From Flavobacterium sp. 1 (GTDB lineage Bacteria; Bacteroidota; Bacteroidia; Flavobacteriales; Flavobacteriaceae), in contig NZ_PGER01000001.1 of assembly GCF_002797935.1 (NCBI RefSeq), positions 434,001 through 498,000 on the forward strand: a stretch of 64,000 nt of DNA. The letters are read 5' to 3'. Position 1 is the stretch's first letter; the number at the start of each line of letters is the position of its first letter. The notes below the pieces were generated by a model. The model was not told the origin of the DNA, searched no databases, and worked only from the letters and a program-made list of their open reading frames with translations. The translations under genes were made by a program, and so were the position numbers. Shown piece after piece: positions 19,101 through 27,720 of the stretch.

Positions 19101-22100
19101 ACAGATCAGATAGGGATTTCTGCCTATTCTGTTGAAGTTACGCAATCGAATAATCGAGGCTGTAATATTATAACTCCTTTTACACAAGTGAAAGTCTATC
19201 CTCAAGCGGTGATTACTGCTAATCCTGCCTCTGAAAATATTTGTTTCGGAGGTGTATTTTCGCCTTTGAATGTTAGTTATACAGGTTCTTTCGGCACGCC
19301 GCAATATCAATGGTTTTCAAATATGACTGCCTCAAATACAGGAGGAACAGCAATATCAGGAGCAAATGCTTCGAGTTATACTCCAACCGATGTTACGACT
19401 GCCGTAAAATATTACTACTGTCAAATTTCTTTTCTTTCGGGTGGATGTAACACAATTTCGTCCAATTTTGCAACACTTAACGTTAGTCAGCAAACAACAA
19501 TTACAACACAGCCCACACCAAGCCAAACCCTTTGCATAGGCGGAACAGCAACATTAATTGTCGTACCAGGAAATGGGGCAGGAACGCCAACCTATCAATG
19601 GTTTTCAAATACAGCCAATTCTAATAGTGGAGGAACGGCAATTCTAAATGCAAATAGTGAAAGTTACACGTCTCCTCTATTTACAACAGTGGGATCATTT
19701 TATTATTATGTTACCATTCAATACAGCGGAAATGGCTGTACTCTTGTAACGGGTACCGTAGCTGAAATTATTGCAGTTCCAGATCCAACAATAACTGCAC
19801 AGCCCATAGCAAGCCAGATAATATGTAAAGATGCATTGCCTTTGAAAGTTGTCGTTAGTGGCGGTGCTGGTTCTTATTTGTACCAATGGTATTCAAATGC
19901 GGTTAATTCAAACGCAGGAGGAATACTTATAGAAGGAGCAGCTTCGGATACGTTTATTCCTCCAAACGAATCGCCAGCTGAGTTCAGTCCTATAACTAGA
20001 TACTTTTATTGTGAAATAACACAATCGGGAGTTGGTTGCGGCGTGACTAGCAATACAGCGCAAGTGACAACTTATCCTCTGCCAAAAATTGATGCTCATC
20101 CACTATCGAGTGCCATTTGTTTGGGACAAAGCACACCCGATTTATTTGTAACTTCTCATGATGGGGTACGATTTACAGGTTCGCCTGCTTACCAATGGTA
20201 TTCGAATATAACCAATACAAATAGCGGAGGCACTCCAATTACTGGGGCAAACAATTCGACTTATACTCCTCCTGTTGGAGTCATTAGAACAAATTATTAC
20301 TATTGTATTATTTCGTTCTTAGGAGGTTGTGGAGATTTAATTTCGAATGTGTGTACAGTTGCAGTAAATCCAGTGCCAGTAATTGCTTCTAAAACAGTGA
20401 GTACCTGTGATGGTGTTGTTTTTTTGGCAGAGCCAAATAATCCAATTATAGCGGGTGATACCGTACCTCTGGGGACACTTTATACCTGGTCAAATCCCGT
20501 GATAAGTCCTGCAGGAACTATAACAGGCGGAAGCGCACAAGTAACTCCTCAGCCTAATATCAGCCAAACTCTGGTCAATACTTCTGTAAATGCAGCTACG
20601 GCGACCTATACCGTTACACCAGTTTCTGGAGCATCATGTGTTGGGGCGAATTTCACTGTTGTTGTAACTGTTAAGCCATCGATGTATGCCAATGAAGTTA
20701 TTATGAACAGCAAATGCTTTAATGCTCATAATGGTTCTATTGTGACTAATATAACTGGAGGGATTCCCTTTGGCGGAGCCACACCTTATATTCTCTCATG
20801 GACTGGACCAAACGCTTTTTCGTCTTCGGCTGCAGCAATTTCATCATTGGCTCCTGGAGTTTATCATTTGAATATAAAAGACAATAGTGGCTGTAAAAAT
20901 TTTGATAAAGATTACACGGTTACAGAACCTGAAGATATGCTCATCAGTACAGTCAAAGAAAAGGATGTTACTTGTTTTGGATATGGTGACGGCGCTATTG
21001 ATATTAGCATTACTGGAGGAACTGCACCTTATGTTTATGTCTGGGAAAAAGATGGAGTTTCTTATTCTGTAACTACTGAGGATTTAACAGGTTTAACAGC
21101 TGGAAATTATGTGGTTTCAGTAGTGGACAGTAATGGATGTACTCCTGTAAATAATCCAAAAATAGCTTCGTTTACTATTACGCAGCCTCCAGTAATGTTA
21201 GTGAGTCTAGTGAGTCAAGTCAATGTAAAATGTTACGGTGATGCCACTGGTGAAATTGTAGTATCGGCAACAGGAGGGACACCGATTCCAGTTGCAAATT
21301 ATTCCTACGCTTGGACTGGACCAAATGGTTTTACAAGCACCAGCCAGAATTTGACAGGGCTTTTCGCTGGGACTTATAATCTTGTTGTAACAGATCAATT
21401 AGGTTGTCAGGTGTTGTTGCAAGTCAGCATTGTCCAAAATAACGAAATTATCATCACGCCAACGGTATCGGCTATCAGTTGTGCGGGTAATAATAATGGT
21501 TCAATTAGTGTTGCTGTTAGGGGAGGCGTTCCTCCATATCAATACGTTTGGAGCGATTTTGGCAGTGGCTCTATACGGGATAATCTAGCTCCTGGTAATT
21601 ATACCTTCACTGTCACTGATGCATTGCTTTGCGCAAAAGAAAAAATGATTAGCGTTCCAGCTCCGCCTCCATTCAATATTAATCCTGTTGTGAGCAATAT
21701 TTCGTGTTTTGGAATTCACGACGGAAGCATAGTTTTGAATATAAATGGCGGTGTGTCTCCTGTAAAAGTGCTTTGGGACGATAATCCCACGGCTGGGAGC
21801 AGTAGGTTTAATTTGGCAGCAGGTACTTATTCGGTTACAATATCGGATGGGCAACCGTGCAGTATTACTGCTTCTTTTGTGATTATAGAGCCTCAGCCTT
21901 TAGCGCTTACTGCAAATTTGACGAATGCTTTTGATTGTACCAATGCCAATAGCGGCGCTATAAATCTTTTGGTTTCTGGAGGAACTCCGCCTTTTGCTTA
22001 TGTGTGGTCAAATGGGGTAACAACCGAGGATTTAGCCAATATTCCTGCGGGAAATTATCTGGTCACTGTTACCGATGCCAGAGGATGCAAAAAACAATCC

Positions 22101-22907
22101 GAATATGTGATTTATAGACAGCCACCAATTGTAATTGCTGTTGATACCAAAACGAATTATAATTGTGATACCCATCTTGTTGCGCAGACTTTTGTAGCCA
22201 AAGTTTCTGGCGGATTACCGCCATATCAATTAACTTGGTCTAGCGGTGTAGTAAGTGGAGCTAATAATGAAATTATGAACACCAGTCAAAATGGTGTGGT
22301 TACCCTAACCGCTATAGATGGTTTAGGCTGTCAAGCTCATTATACTTTTGAGGTTAAAATTCCAGAATTGGGTTATCCTGATTTTACGACGAGCTCGTAT
22401 GCTTATAGTACTTATGGTTTTTATTCTGTGGTGGATCCTATACAATTTAAGAATACTTCCAATGGTGATTTTATTAGTATAGCATGGGATTTTGGAGATG
22501 GCAGTGTTTCAAACGAAATAAATCCAACCCATTCCTATTTAACACCGGGACAGTTTACAGTTTTGCAGTCGGTGGCATATTCATTGGGCTGTGTTTATAC
22601 ATATTCCCAAACATTGAATATCGAAAAAGGCTATGAATTAATTTCTCCTACGGGATTTACGCCCAACGGGGATGGGATAAATGATTTTTTTACTCCTCAA
22701 TTTTTGGGTATGAAGTCAATTAAATTCGAAGTTTACAACACTTGGGGAGTACTCATTTATTCAGAGGAGGGGGAAACTATACGAGGATGGAATGGCTATG
22801 TGAAAGATAGGTTTTCAGAAAATGGCAATTACTTCTATAGAATCGTGGCCATTACTTTTTATGGAACCGAAATTAAACAAGAAGGATCTTTTACTTTAAT
22901 TAAATAA
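16191..22907 (+). CDS. Giant secreted adhesin-like protein: PKD, Ig-like and SprB repeats, T9SS type B sorting domain
   Basis: A 2238-residue cell-surface protein. After a signal peptide (MNLWLKNYFVFFFLFLFM) come PKD-type domains (an early one contains TIHWGDGSPDFTI), then about seven Ig-like repeats each marked by YQWYSN or YQWFSN with SGGT (about residues 735-1340), then about seven SprB-type repeats with the pattern C-G-GSI-GG-PPY-W (for example ISCAGNNNGSISVAV; about 1500-2050). Next is a PKD domain with IAWDFGDGSVSNEINPTHSY and a C-terminal gliding-motility type domain (about 2150-2238) with GFTPNGDGINDFF and WNGYVKDRFSENGNYFYR. That domain directs export by the type IX system and attachment. 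SprB-like proteins act as mobile surface adhesins. A PorP/SprF gene 8 nt downstream is the expected partner. What it binds is unknown. Confidence 0.88.
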   Translation: MNLWLKNYFVFFFLFLFMTIQAKSYGSFLALDKEWNKFSFELLNGSGIIGDTIKNGISTQKENDTVKSLVSKNVKIALADPPDASLDGTGSGTTYEGIPVFRNCLNPASAIFNFIQNSTTAATNASYTIHWGDGSPDFTIAAPWNAIESHTYQRGSYTLVFTVVGTNGESRSKNYTVFVGTGPTLQLSNPSGNAICKNNDLAFRIFGIAGNSASTIYKVSFNDVVPPSVQTYSQPAAGVDFIDVTHTFANTSCGTNSQVGNVTYSDAFYASVEGSNPCGVASNLLAPLYVSTAPTPNFSISDPAISPSLVPIGCIDKTVRFTNTSFGGSLASSQGCNTNSKFIWTVSTANYRIIAGSLGNDRGTIDTDLWISGTKLLDLQFTVPGTYTITLKIGNTCGTSEITNTICIESPLVPTFSLNTNSVCTTAPGNGDIIVNDTTDESKSCNPPTYNWSVTYLASNCGTGSNWSFTNGTNSSSKNPSFKFLNPGTYTLKLNAANASCGTFSTSQVIEVKQPPIVTINGPASKCGGYNAASPALPTAIVQNCRPDSSTLAYSWNFPGGSPASSSSLNPGPIVYPPSTTIPVEYSIDLMVTNDCGSTTAITYKFTIKPVPHVANSVLEQTICSGSTSTPVVLTSDYVRTPPDIYSWTATATAGVTGFIASGTGDIPAQTISTANANSGSVTYVITPLSFGCPGPVTNYVIKVDPLPYFTTQPADNSLCQGGVTNPLAVAVNVTPTAYQWYSNTADNTTTGIAISGANSSTFTPPNTLGINYYYCIVTFTAGACTSITSRAGKVEVVVLPAIDVQPLSTQNLCIGGITPTPLKVHYIDGSGTATYQWYTNSTNSNSGGTPIANATTDSLYASAQAVPGTYYNYVVITIAGNGCGTLISNTAAIVTVSDPVFTSVIPLPDQDACQSIAPISNAFPWSVTVSGGLDINGGTTGTFEYNYQWYLNNSSSPVNGANSASFTPPTDQIGISAYSVEVTQSNNRGCNIITPFTQVKVYPQAVITANPASENICFGGVFSPLNVSYTGSFGTPQYQWFSNMTASNTGGTAISGANASSYTPTDVTTAVKYYYCQISFLSGGCNTISSNFATLNVSQQTTITTQPTPSQTLCIGGTATLIVVPGNGAGTPTYQWFSNTANSNSGGTAILNANSESYTSPLFTTVGSFYYYVTIQYSGNGCTLVTGTVAEIIAVPDPTITAQPIASQIICKDALPLKVVVSGGAGSYLYQWYSNAVNSNAGGILIEGAASDTFIPPNESPAEFSPITRYFYCEITQSGVGCGVTSNTAQVTTYPLPKIDAHPLSSAICLGQSTPDLFVTSHDGVRFTGSPAYQWYSNITNTNSGGTPITGANNSTYTPPVGVIRTNYYYCIISFLGGCGDLISNVCTVAVNPVPVIASKTVSTCDGVVFLAEPNNPIIAGDTVPLGTLYTWSNPVISPAGTITGGSAQVTPQPNISQTLVNTSVNAATATYTVTPVSGASCVGANFTVVVTVKPSMYANEVIMNSKCFNAHNGSIVTNITGGIPFGGATPYILSWTGPNAFSSSAAAISSLAPGVYHLNIKDNSGCKNFDKDYTVTEPEDMLISTVKEKDVTCFGYGDGAIDISITGGTAPYVYVWEKDGVSYSVTTEDLTGLTAGNYVVSVVDSNGCTPVNNPKIASFTITQPPVMLVSLVSQVNVKCYGDATGEIVVSATGGTPIPVANYSYAWTGPNGFTSTSQNLTGLFAGTYNLVVTDQLGCQVLLQVSIVQNNEIIITPTVSAISCAGNNNGSISVAVRGGVPPYQYVWSDFGSGSIRDNLAPGNYTFTVTDALLCAKEKMISVPAPPPFNINPVVSNISCFGIHDGSIVLNINGGVSPVKVLWDDNPTAGSSRFNLAAGTYSVTISDGQPCSITASFVIIEPQPLALTANLTNAFDCTNANSGAINLLVSGGTPPFAYVWSNGVTTEDLANIPAGNYLVTVTDARGCKKQSEYVIYRQPPIVIAVDTKTNYNCDTHLVAQTFVAKVSGGLPPYQLTWSSGVVSGANNEIMNTSQNGVVTLTAIDGLGCQAHYTFEVKIPELGYPDFTTSSYAYSTYGFYSVVDPIQFKNTSNGDFISIAWDFGDGSVSNEINPTHSYLTPGQFTVLQSVAYSLGCVYTYSQTLNIEKGYELISPTGFTPNGDGINDFFTPQFLGMKSIKFEVYNTWGVLIYSEEGETIRGWNGYVKDRFSENGNYFYRIVAITFYGTEIKQEGSFTLIK

Positions 22908-22915
22908 ATGAAAAC

Positions 22916-23908
22916 ATGAAAATTAAGATACTAGTTTTACTGTCGTCATTCTTTTATACAGTTGCTGTAAGTGCACAAGATCCGGTTTTTACGCAATATT
23001 TTATGGTGCCACAGGTTTTAAATCCTGGGTTTACCGGCATGCTTGAAACCACCAATGTCGGAGTGTTGCATAGAACGCAATGGCCGGAATTGGATTTGAG
23101 AGTCGATTCGGATTTTGTTTACGCTTATACTTGGAATGAAAATATGAACAGCGGTTTTGGATTGAATGTACTAAGCCAAAGAGAAACATTTTCAGATTAT
23201 AAATTTTTGGAAGCCAGCCTTGCTTATGCTTATCGGGTGCAGTTGACGGATGAATGGTACTTTCGTCCCGCTGTTGAATTTGGATTTGGATACAAGTCAT
23301 ATGGTTTTCAAAATTTGGTTCTTGGAGACCAAATCAATATTGGATCTGGAAGCATAAATTCAGGAAGTATTGATCCATTAGCATATAATAGGAATCTTAA
23401 CTTTTTTGATATTTCTGCCGGAATGTTAGTCAATAATGAAAACGGGTGGTTTGGTTTAGCATTAAAACACATTAACAAACCTAATATCTCTTTTGAAAAA
23501 GAAGGAAATGTGCCATTGGATCGTTTTTTTTCGGCCAATTTGGGATATGAATTCCTTATTGCCGATTATGTGGATATTATCAGTTTCCCTTATGAAACAA
23601 GGCTATTAATGACTACAAATTACATGTCTCAAGGTTCTTTCGACCGTTGGGATTTTGGAACAGGTTTGATTTTTAAAAATTATTTTTTTGGAGTAGGAGC
23701 GGCTACAAGTCCATCCAAAAATTCGGTTGACAGCAGTTTTCTGATTTCTATTAATCTTTTTGGAGGATTGCAGTTTGATCATTTTAAATTTGGTTATTCC
23801 TATGATTTCAATACGACTCAAATTGGAAAAACGGGAGGGGTTTATGAAATTTCGCTGATGTATATTTTTGATACTGACAGATGCTATAGCTGCCCTAAAT
23901 ATTATTAA
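22916..23908 (+). CDS. PorP/SprF-family T9SS outer-membrane protein
   Basis: A 330-residue beta-barrel-like protein with a signal peptide ending in VAVSAQ, then DPVFTQYFMVPQVLNPGFTG, the start shared by PorP/SprF proteins. The rest alternates short hydrophobic strands and turns, and the family C-terminus FKFGYSYDFNTTQIGKTGG is present. SprF is needed for secretion of SprB in Flavobacterium; genes for type B sorting-domain proteins are often followed by their own SprF paralogue. Here the gap is 8 nt, so the pair is an operon and this protein probably helps export or anchor the 2238-residue adhesin. The start is the ATG at 22916. Confidence 0.9.
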   Translation: MKIKILVLLSSFFYTVAVSAQDPVFTQYFMVPQVLNPGFTGMLETTNVGVLHRTQWPELDLRVDSDFVYAYTWNENMNSGFGLNVLSQRETFSDYKFLEASLAYAYRVQLTDEWYFRPAVEFGFGYKSYGFQNLVLGDQINIGSGSINSGSIDPLAYNRNLNFFDISAGMLVNNENGWFGLALKHINKPNISFEKEGNVPLDRFFSANLGYEFLIADYVDIISFPYETRLLMTTNYMSQGSFDRWDFGTGLIFKNYFFGVGAATSPSKNSVDSSFLISINLFGGLQFDHFKFGYSYDFNTTQIGKTGGVYEISLMYIFDTDRCYSCPKYY

Positions 23909-23940
23909 TTAGTTGGGGGTAATCCATGAAATTTTTATTT

Positions 23941-24077
23941 AACACATAGAAACATAGGTTTTTATTTAAAAAGAATGCAAAAAAAGAAATACATTTCTTT
24001 CACATAGTGAGCTATGTGTATTTTAAAAAAGTGAAACGCCTATTTTTGAGTTTACAAAATCTATGTTTCTATGTGTT
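23941..24077. repeat. Dispersed 137-bp inverted-repeat element, copy 1
   Basis: Perfect 17-bp terminal inverted repeats (AACACATAGAAACATAG at 23941-23957 and its complement at 24061-24077) enclose a noncoding centre with CACATAGTGAGCTATGTG and AAAGTGAAACG. A second copy sits at 36819-36943. It looks like a miniature, nonautonomous repeat. Confidence 0.7.
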
Positions 24078-24141
24078 GAAAATAATTATACCCAACGGAT
24101 TGATTATTAAAATAAATATATTCTCGAAAGCATAACTATTA

Positions 24142-24378
24142 TTGCTTAAATTAGTGTTTAATTTCAAAAAAAGGAACGCTATCAAAAAGAAGATAAAAAC
24201 AGCAGCCAAAACTATCCGCGAACATTTCCATCGCGAGCCTTTTTATGTGCATCCCAAACTGGATTTTATTCCAAATATTGTAATTAACCTTATTACTTTC
24301 ATTATAGCTTTTGCGTTAATTGGAGGTATCCTTTATTTACTGATAAGCTTTCTTATAAAAGCATTTTATCATTTGTAA
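24142..24378 (+). CDS. Small single-pass membrane protein, unknown function
   Basis: A 78-codon frame with a basic N-terminal half (KKRNAIKKKIKTAAKTIREHF) and one membrane segment near the C-terminus (IVINLITFIIAFALIGGIL). Only TTG (24142) or GTG (24154) starts are available, which lowers confidence. The residue composition looks like a real protein rather than chance. It lies just after a repeat element and is isolated from other genes. I do not recognise a family. Confidence 0.45.
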   Translation: MLKLVFNFKKRNAIKKKIKTAAKTIREHFHREPFYVHPKLDFIPNIVINLITFIIAFALIGGILYLLISFLIKAFYHL

Positions 24379-24772
24379 ACTGTCTTTCAAAATGTTTTTT
24401 CGTACTCATCGAACCAATCAAAATGTAAGAGGTTTGTCATTTCTCTCCATGTTATTATTGTTCATAAGAGCCATTTAAAAGATATTCTGCATCAAAACGG
24501 GACTGCTCAGGCAATGAATTAACATTTACAGTAAATTCTTTAAAATTGAAAAAAAAATAAAATTCATTTTTGTTAATATTAGTGTGTTTAAGGACGTTAC
24601 TTCGTTAAATAATATATTGAATAATTGATATTTTGCTTTTTTATTTAAGATTTCTTAATTTTGTCTTGTTATTTTGGTTTTTATTTAAAAAAGTATTGAT
24701 TTCATGATAATTATCAGGTTTAAGACTATAACGTTTTCTTAAATTTGATGTATAATTAAACAGCACTTAGCC
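24379..24772 (+). other. AT-rich region upstream of the cytochrome c gene
   Basis: No ORF is seen in these 394 nt. TAAATTTG at 24740-24747 fits the -7 consensus and lies 25 nt before the cytochrome start; no clear -33 TTTG is found at the right distance. Confidence 0.4.
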
Positions 24773-25174
24773 ATGAAAACAAAATTTCAATTTTTAGCAA
24801 TATTAGCTCTGCTAATTGGAACAGGAACAAAGAGTTTTGCGCAGGAAATAAGTTGGGTAGCACCAGAATATTCTAATTCATTGCAAAACCCATTTGTAGG
24901 AAATCAAAAAGCAACAGATGAGGGAAAAATAATATTTAATCAGATGTGTGTTTTGTGCCATGGAAATAAGGGGCAGGGGAATGGAGAAGCGGGTCTTACC
25001 TTACAGCCGCATCCTGCTAATTTTACTGCTCTTAATGTAATGAATCAAACTGATGGAGCTATTTTCTGGAAAATAACTAATGGTAAAGCACCAATGGCCA
25101 CTTATTTTGAAATTTTAACTGATAATCAGCGATGGAAGCTGATTAACTATATACGAGAATTAGAAAAAAAATAA
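24773..25174 (+). CDS. Periplasmic monohaem cytochrome c
   Basis: A 133-residue exported class I cytochrome c. The signal peptide runs to about residue 23 (GTKSFAQ), and the haem site is MCVLCHG (C59, C62, H63). The likely axial Met is in KAPMATYF, and the C-terminal helix is NQRWKLINYIRELEK. The spacing is that of small electron carriers that feed or drain terminal oxidases. No oxidase or dehydrogenase gene is adjacent, so its partner is unknown. A strong terminator follows, so it is transcribed alone. Confidence 0.88.
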   Translation: MKTKFQFLAILALLIGTGTKSFAQEISWVAPEYSNSLQNPFVGNQKATDEGKIIFNQMCVLCHGNKGQGNGEAGLTLQPHPANFTALNVMNQTDGAIFWKITNGKAPMATYFEILTDNQRWKLINYIRELEKK

Positions 25175-25208
25175 TTTTGAATTAGTAACCGAATAATTTT
25201 TTTTTCAC

Positions 25209-25250
25209 AAACCGTTACCGCTTAAATTTTAAGTGTTAACGGTTTTTTTT
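25209..25250 (+). terminator. Rho-independent terminator after the cytochrome c gene
   Basis: AACCGTTA near 25209 pairs with TAACGGTT near 25236, with further pairing across CTTAAATTTTAAG, and is followed by TTTTTTTT. Confidence 0.8.
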
Positions 25251-25349
25251 CGGATAAATATTTAAATAGATAAATATTTAAATATTAACTAAAAAAAGAA
25301 AAAGTTGAGAGATTTTGCAGTAGACAGTCATTATTATAATATGTGCTCC

Positions 25350-25384
25350 AAAAAAAAGAGGACGCCTAGGTATTAGGCATCCTC
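25350..25384 (-). terminator. Rho-independent terminator of the PL9 gene
   Basis: On the minus strand GAGGATGCCTA pairs with TAGGCGTCCTC around a short loop, then a run of T. It begins about 25 nt after the PL9 stop codon. Confidence 0.8.
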
Positions 25385-25408
25385 AATATATCCAGAAATA
25401 TTTTTTAA

Positions 25409-26323
25409 TTAATATAGACGTGTAAATAAACCTTTTCCATTTCCAGATCCAGTGCTGCCGGTAATTGTAATGTGACCTGTATTTCCATTACCATCATATC
25501 CCCATGCTAAATTATTTGTAGCGGTATTATTGGTTACAGTATGTGCGACAGTTTGTCCAGCACTTCCAAGTTTGAAACCGTTACCATCTCCATTAGTTCC
25601 AAAACCATTGTTGCTTGCTGTACAATTTTTGATTGTTACTGTATACGGTTGGCCATAAAGATCCCATCCATCATCTGAATTGTGATTAGCAGTACAGCTT
25701 TCGAATACATTATTTTTTCCAGCTGATAATTTACAAGCAAAACCATCTGCATTTTCACCTGCATTTGCAGCATCATAATTGTCATTTGATTTACAAGATT
25801 TGATGTAATTGTCATGTGATGCATTGTAGATTTGTAATCCTGAATCTCCATTGGCTGAGGTGGTTACGTTATAGACATAATTATAGCCTCCTGCTTGAAA
25901 AACTATCCCGCAATCTGGAGCGTTTTTTACTGTCATATTTGTAATGTTCCAATAGCTTCCGTTTACTTTTACTCCCCAGCTTCCTGATGGTAAGGCAGAA
26001 CAATTTAAAATACCTCCAGTTAGGTTTATTTTTGAGCTTGAAGTACCGCTTTTTGCTAATTCTAAAGTTTTAGTCAAATTTATTGTGCCGCTAATTGTTA
26101 TAACATCTCCAGCTGCGGCAGCAGCAACGGCAGTTCTTAAAGCTGCTTCTGTTGTAACTGTTGTCGCTTTTTTAGTAATAGAATTGCTCGAGGTACTGGC
26201 TTCCTCTGAATTAATTGTTGTATTAATTGCTGCTTCATTTTCTGTTAATGGAGTGTCGCTGTTTTCACAGGCAGTAAAAGAAATAATTGAAAATAATACT
26301 AGTAATTTAAAATTTGTTTTCAT
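25409..26323 (-). CDS. Secreted lipoprotein pectate lyase, family PL9
   Basis: A 304-residue right-handed parallel beta-helix lipoprotein; the lipobox is SFTACENS. Calcium ligands and catalytic Lys of PL9 (D209, D233, D234, D237 and K273 in Dickeya Pel9A) match D193 (ENADGFACK), D217, D218 and D221 (SDDGWDLYG) and K251 (GNGFKLG). The spacing 24-1-3 is identical and only the gap to the Lys is shorter (30 instead of 36). The expected reaction is beta-elimination in polygalacturonate. It is shorter than most PL9 enzymes and lacks a C-terminal sorting domain, so the lipid anchor should hold it to the outer membrane. The gene is monocistronic. A possible regulator site lies upstream at 26424-26434. 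Confidence 0.82.
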   Translation of the reverse strand: MKTNFKLLVLFSIISFTACENSDTPLTENEAAINTTINSEEASTSSNSITKKATTVTTEAALRTAVAAAAAGDVITISGTINLTKTLELAKSGTSSSKINLTGGILNCSALPSGSWGVKVNGSYWNITNMTVKNAPDCGIVFQAGGYNYVYNVTTSANGDSGLQIYNASHDNYIKSCKSNDNYDAANAGENADGFACKLSAGKNNVFESCTANHNSDDGWDLYGQPYTVTIKNCTASNNGFGTNGDGNGFKLGSAGQTVAHTVTNNTATNNLAWGYDGNGNTGHITITGSTGSGNGKGLFTRLY

Positions 26324-26423
26324 AATGGTTACAGTTTTAATTAAATAAATGATTTTTAAAAATTAATATTAGTTATTGGTTGAAAAAATAAAATCAGATT
26401 TAATATATTGATTATCAGAATGC

Positions 26424-26434
26424 AATCGATTACG
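26424..26434. promoter_or_regulatory. Possible operator upstream of the PL9 gene
   Basis: AATCGATTACG, inside GCAATCGATTACGC, is centrally palindromic with CG at the centre, as in LacI-family operators. The ten bases AATCGATTAC recur at 47530-47539 in front of the PUL. It lies about 100 nt upstream of the pectate lyase start. Confidence 0.25.
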
Positions 26435-26808
26435 CAAACTTATGTAAAAAAAATAATACAAACAAAATTTTATGCAAATAAAATGATAAAAAATATTTAT
26501 TAATAAAATAATTTCATTTAAAAATGAGTATAAATGCAATAAATTAACTAAAAAATATTGTAATTATTAATTATAAGTATTGACCTATATTAAAAAGTAA
26601 TACAATTGGAAAAAACTTTCAAACGCAGTAATAGCCTGCAATTTTTTTGACTTTGCATTTTTTAAATCATTACAAAATTTTAAATTGAAAAAATTTGTTT
26701 TGCTTTTTTTTAATTCTGAAAAAAAAAGAATTTTTAAAAGATTCACGAAAAAGAAAGGAGATTTTTATTCGCTGCATTGGAGCTTCAGAAGTAAGAGTTC
26801 CGTGCTCA

Positions 26809-26947
26809 ATGTCATTAAGTTAAGGATTTCTTGCTAAGCTTTTTCTAAATATTGTTCTCACGAAGACGCAAAGGCGAAAAGTTTAGAGCCAATTTCTTTG
26901 CGCCTTCGCGACTTTGCGAGAAAAAACAAAGCTTAATTTAATGACAT
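26809..26947. repeat. 139-bp nested palindromic element
   Basis: The outer arms ATGTCATTAAGTTAAG (26809-26824) and CTTAATTTAATGACAT (26932-26947) pair with one mismatch. Inner arms at 26855-26876 and 26901-26922 pair over 22 bp with four mismatches (TTCTCACGAAGACGC and its counterpart). It is noncoding. The rest of 26324-27126 is very AT-rich and shows no gene. Confidence 0.6.
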
Positions 26948-27052
26948 TGCGCTCGCCCCAGCGGGGCATCACTTTTGAAATTATTTTTGTATTTAAAAGA
27001 CTTCGCCTATCACGGTTAAAATAACTGCTATCAAAAATAAATGATAAAAAGT

Positions 27053-27083
27053 TTTGATACATGACCAATCGGTCATATATTTG
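27053..27083 (+). promoter_or_regulatory. TetR promoter with operator between -33 and -7
   Basis: TTTG at 27053-27056 and TATATTTG at 27076-27083 are exactly 19 nt apart, matching the Bacteroidota promoter consensus. The palindrome ATGACC-AATC-GGTCAT (27061-27076) fills the space between them, so a bound repressor would block RNA polymerase. This also shows that the in-frame ATG at 27061 is not the start codon. Confidence 0.75.
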
Positions 27084-27126
27084 CACTGTAATTTTTCTGA
27101 ATATAAAAAGTAAAGAAACAATTATC

Positions 27127-27714
27127 ATGGCAAAAGGCGAAGAAACCAGACAATTCATCATAGAAAAAGCAGCTCCGATTTTTAATACAAAAGGGATTGC
27201 GGCAACGGCTATGAGTGATATTATGGAGGCTACCAAATTGTCTAAAGGAAGCATGTACGTTCATTTTGAAAATAAAGAAGTCCTTGCCTGCGCTGCTGTA
27301 GATTACAATATGAAAGTATTGGGAGATAAATTAATGGCAAGACTGACCAAAAGCAAAACAGCCAAAGAGGAGTTGTTTACGTATATCGATTTCTTTAGTA
27401 ATGCTGTAAATCCACCGCTTACCGGAGGTTGTCCTTTATTGAATTTCGGAACAGAGGCTGATGACACTAATCCTATCATAAAAGAAAAAATAAATATGGG
27501 CATCAATTTAAATCAGAAGATATTAGAAGCCAGCATAAACAAAGGAATTGCCAACTCTGAATTCAGAACTGGCTGGAATGCAGTCGATTTTGCCACCGTA
27601 ATCGTTGCCATGATGGAAGGCGGTCATTTAATTTCAAGAATGTCAGGCAAAAATGATAAGATGAAAATAATTACCAGTACCCTAAAATCAATGATAGAGG
27701 AAAATAGCCTCTAA
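27127..27714 (+). CDS. TetR/AcrR-family transcriptional regulator
   Basis: A 195-residue repressor. The N-terminal HTH is typical (GIAATAMSDIMEATKLSKGS then MYVHFENKEVL) and the C-terminal ligand domain includes PLTGGCPLLNFGTEADD, a signature of the YcdC/TetR_C-type subgroup. A longer frame starts at 27061, but that ATG is inside the operator and upstream of the expected transcription start, so the ATG at 27127 is chosen. It probably represses itself through the palindrome at 27061-27076 and the downstream SDR gene through a matching palindrome at 27721-27756. The inducer is unknown, perhaps a reactive electrophile or quinone, as for related TetR-SDR pairs. Confidence 0.9.
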   Translation: MAKGEETRQFIIEKAAPIFNTKGIAATAMSDIMEATKLSKGSMYVHFENKEVLACAAVDYNMKVLGDKLMARLTKSKTAKEELFTYIDFFSNAVNPPLTGGCPLLNFGTEADDTNPIIKEKINMGINLNQKILEASINKGIANSEFRTGWNAVDFATVIVAMMEGGHLISRMSGKNDKMKIITSTLKSMIEENSL

Positions 27715-27720
27715 TTTTTT

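Noticed and set aside
27061..27126. N-terminal extension of the TetR gene from the ATG at 27061
   Set aside because: That ATG lies in the operator palindrome between the -33 and -7 elements, upstream of the expected transcript start.
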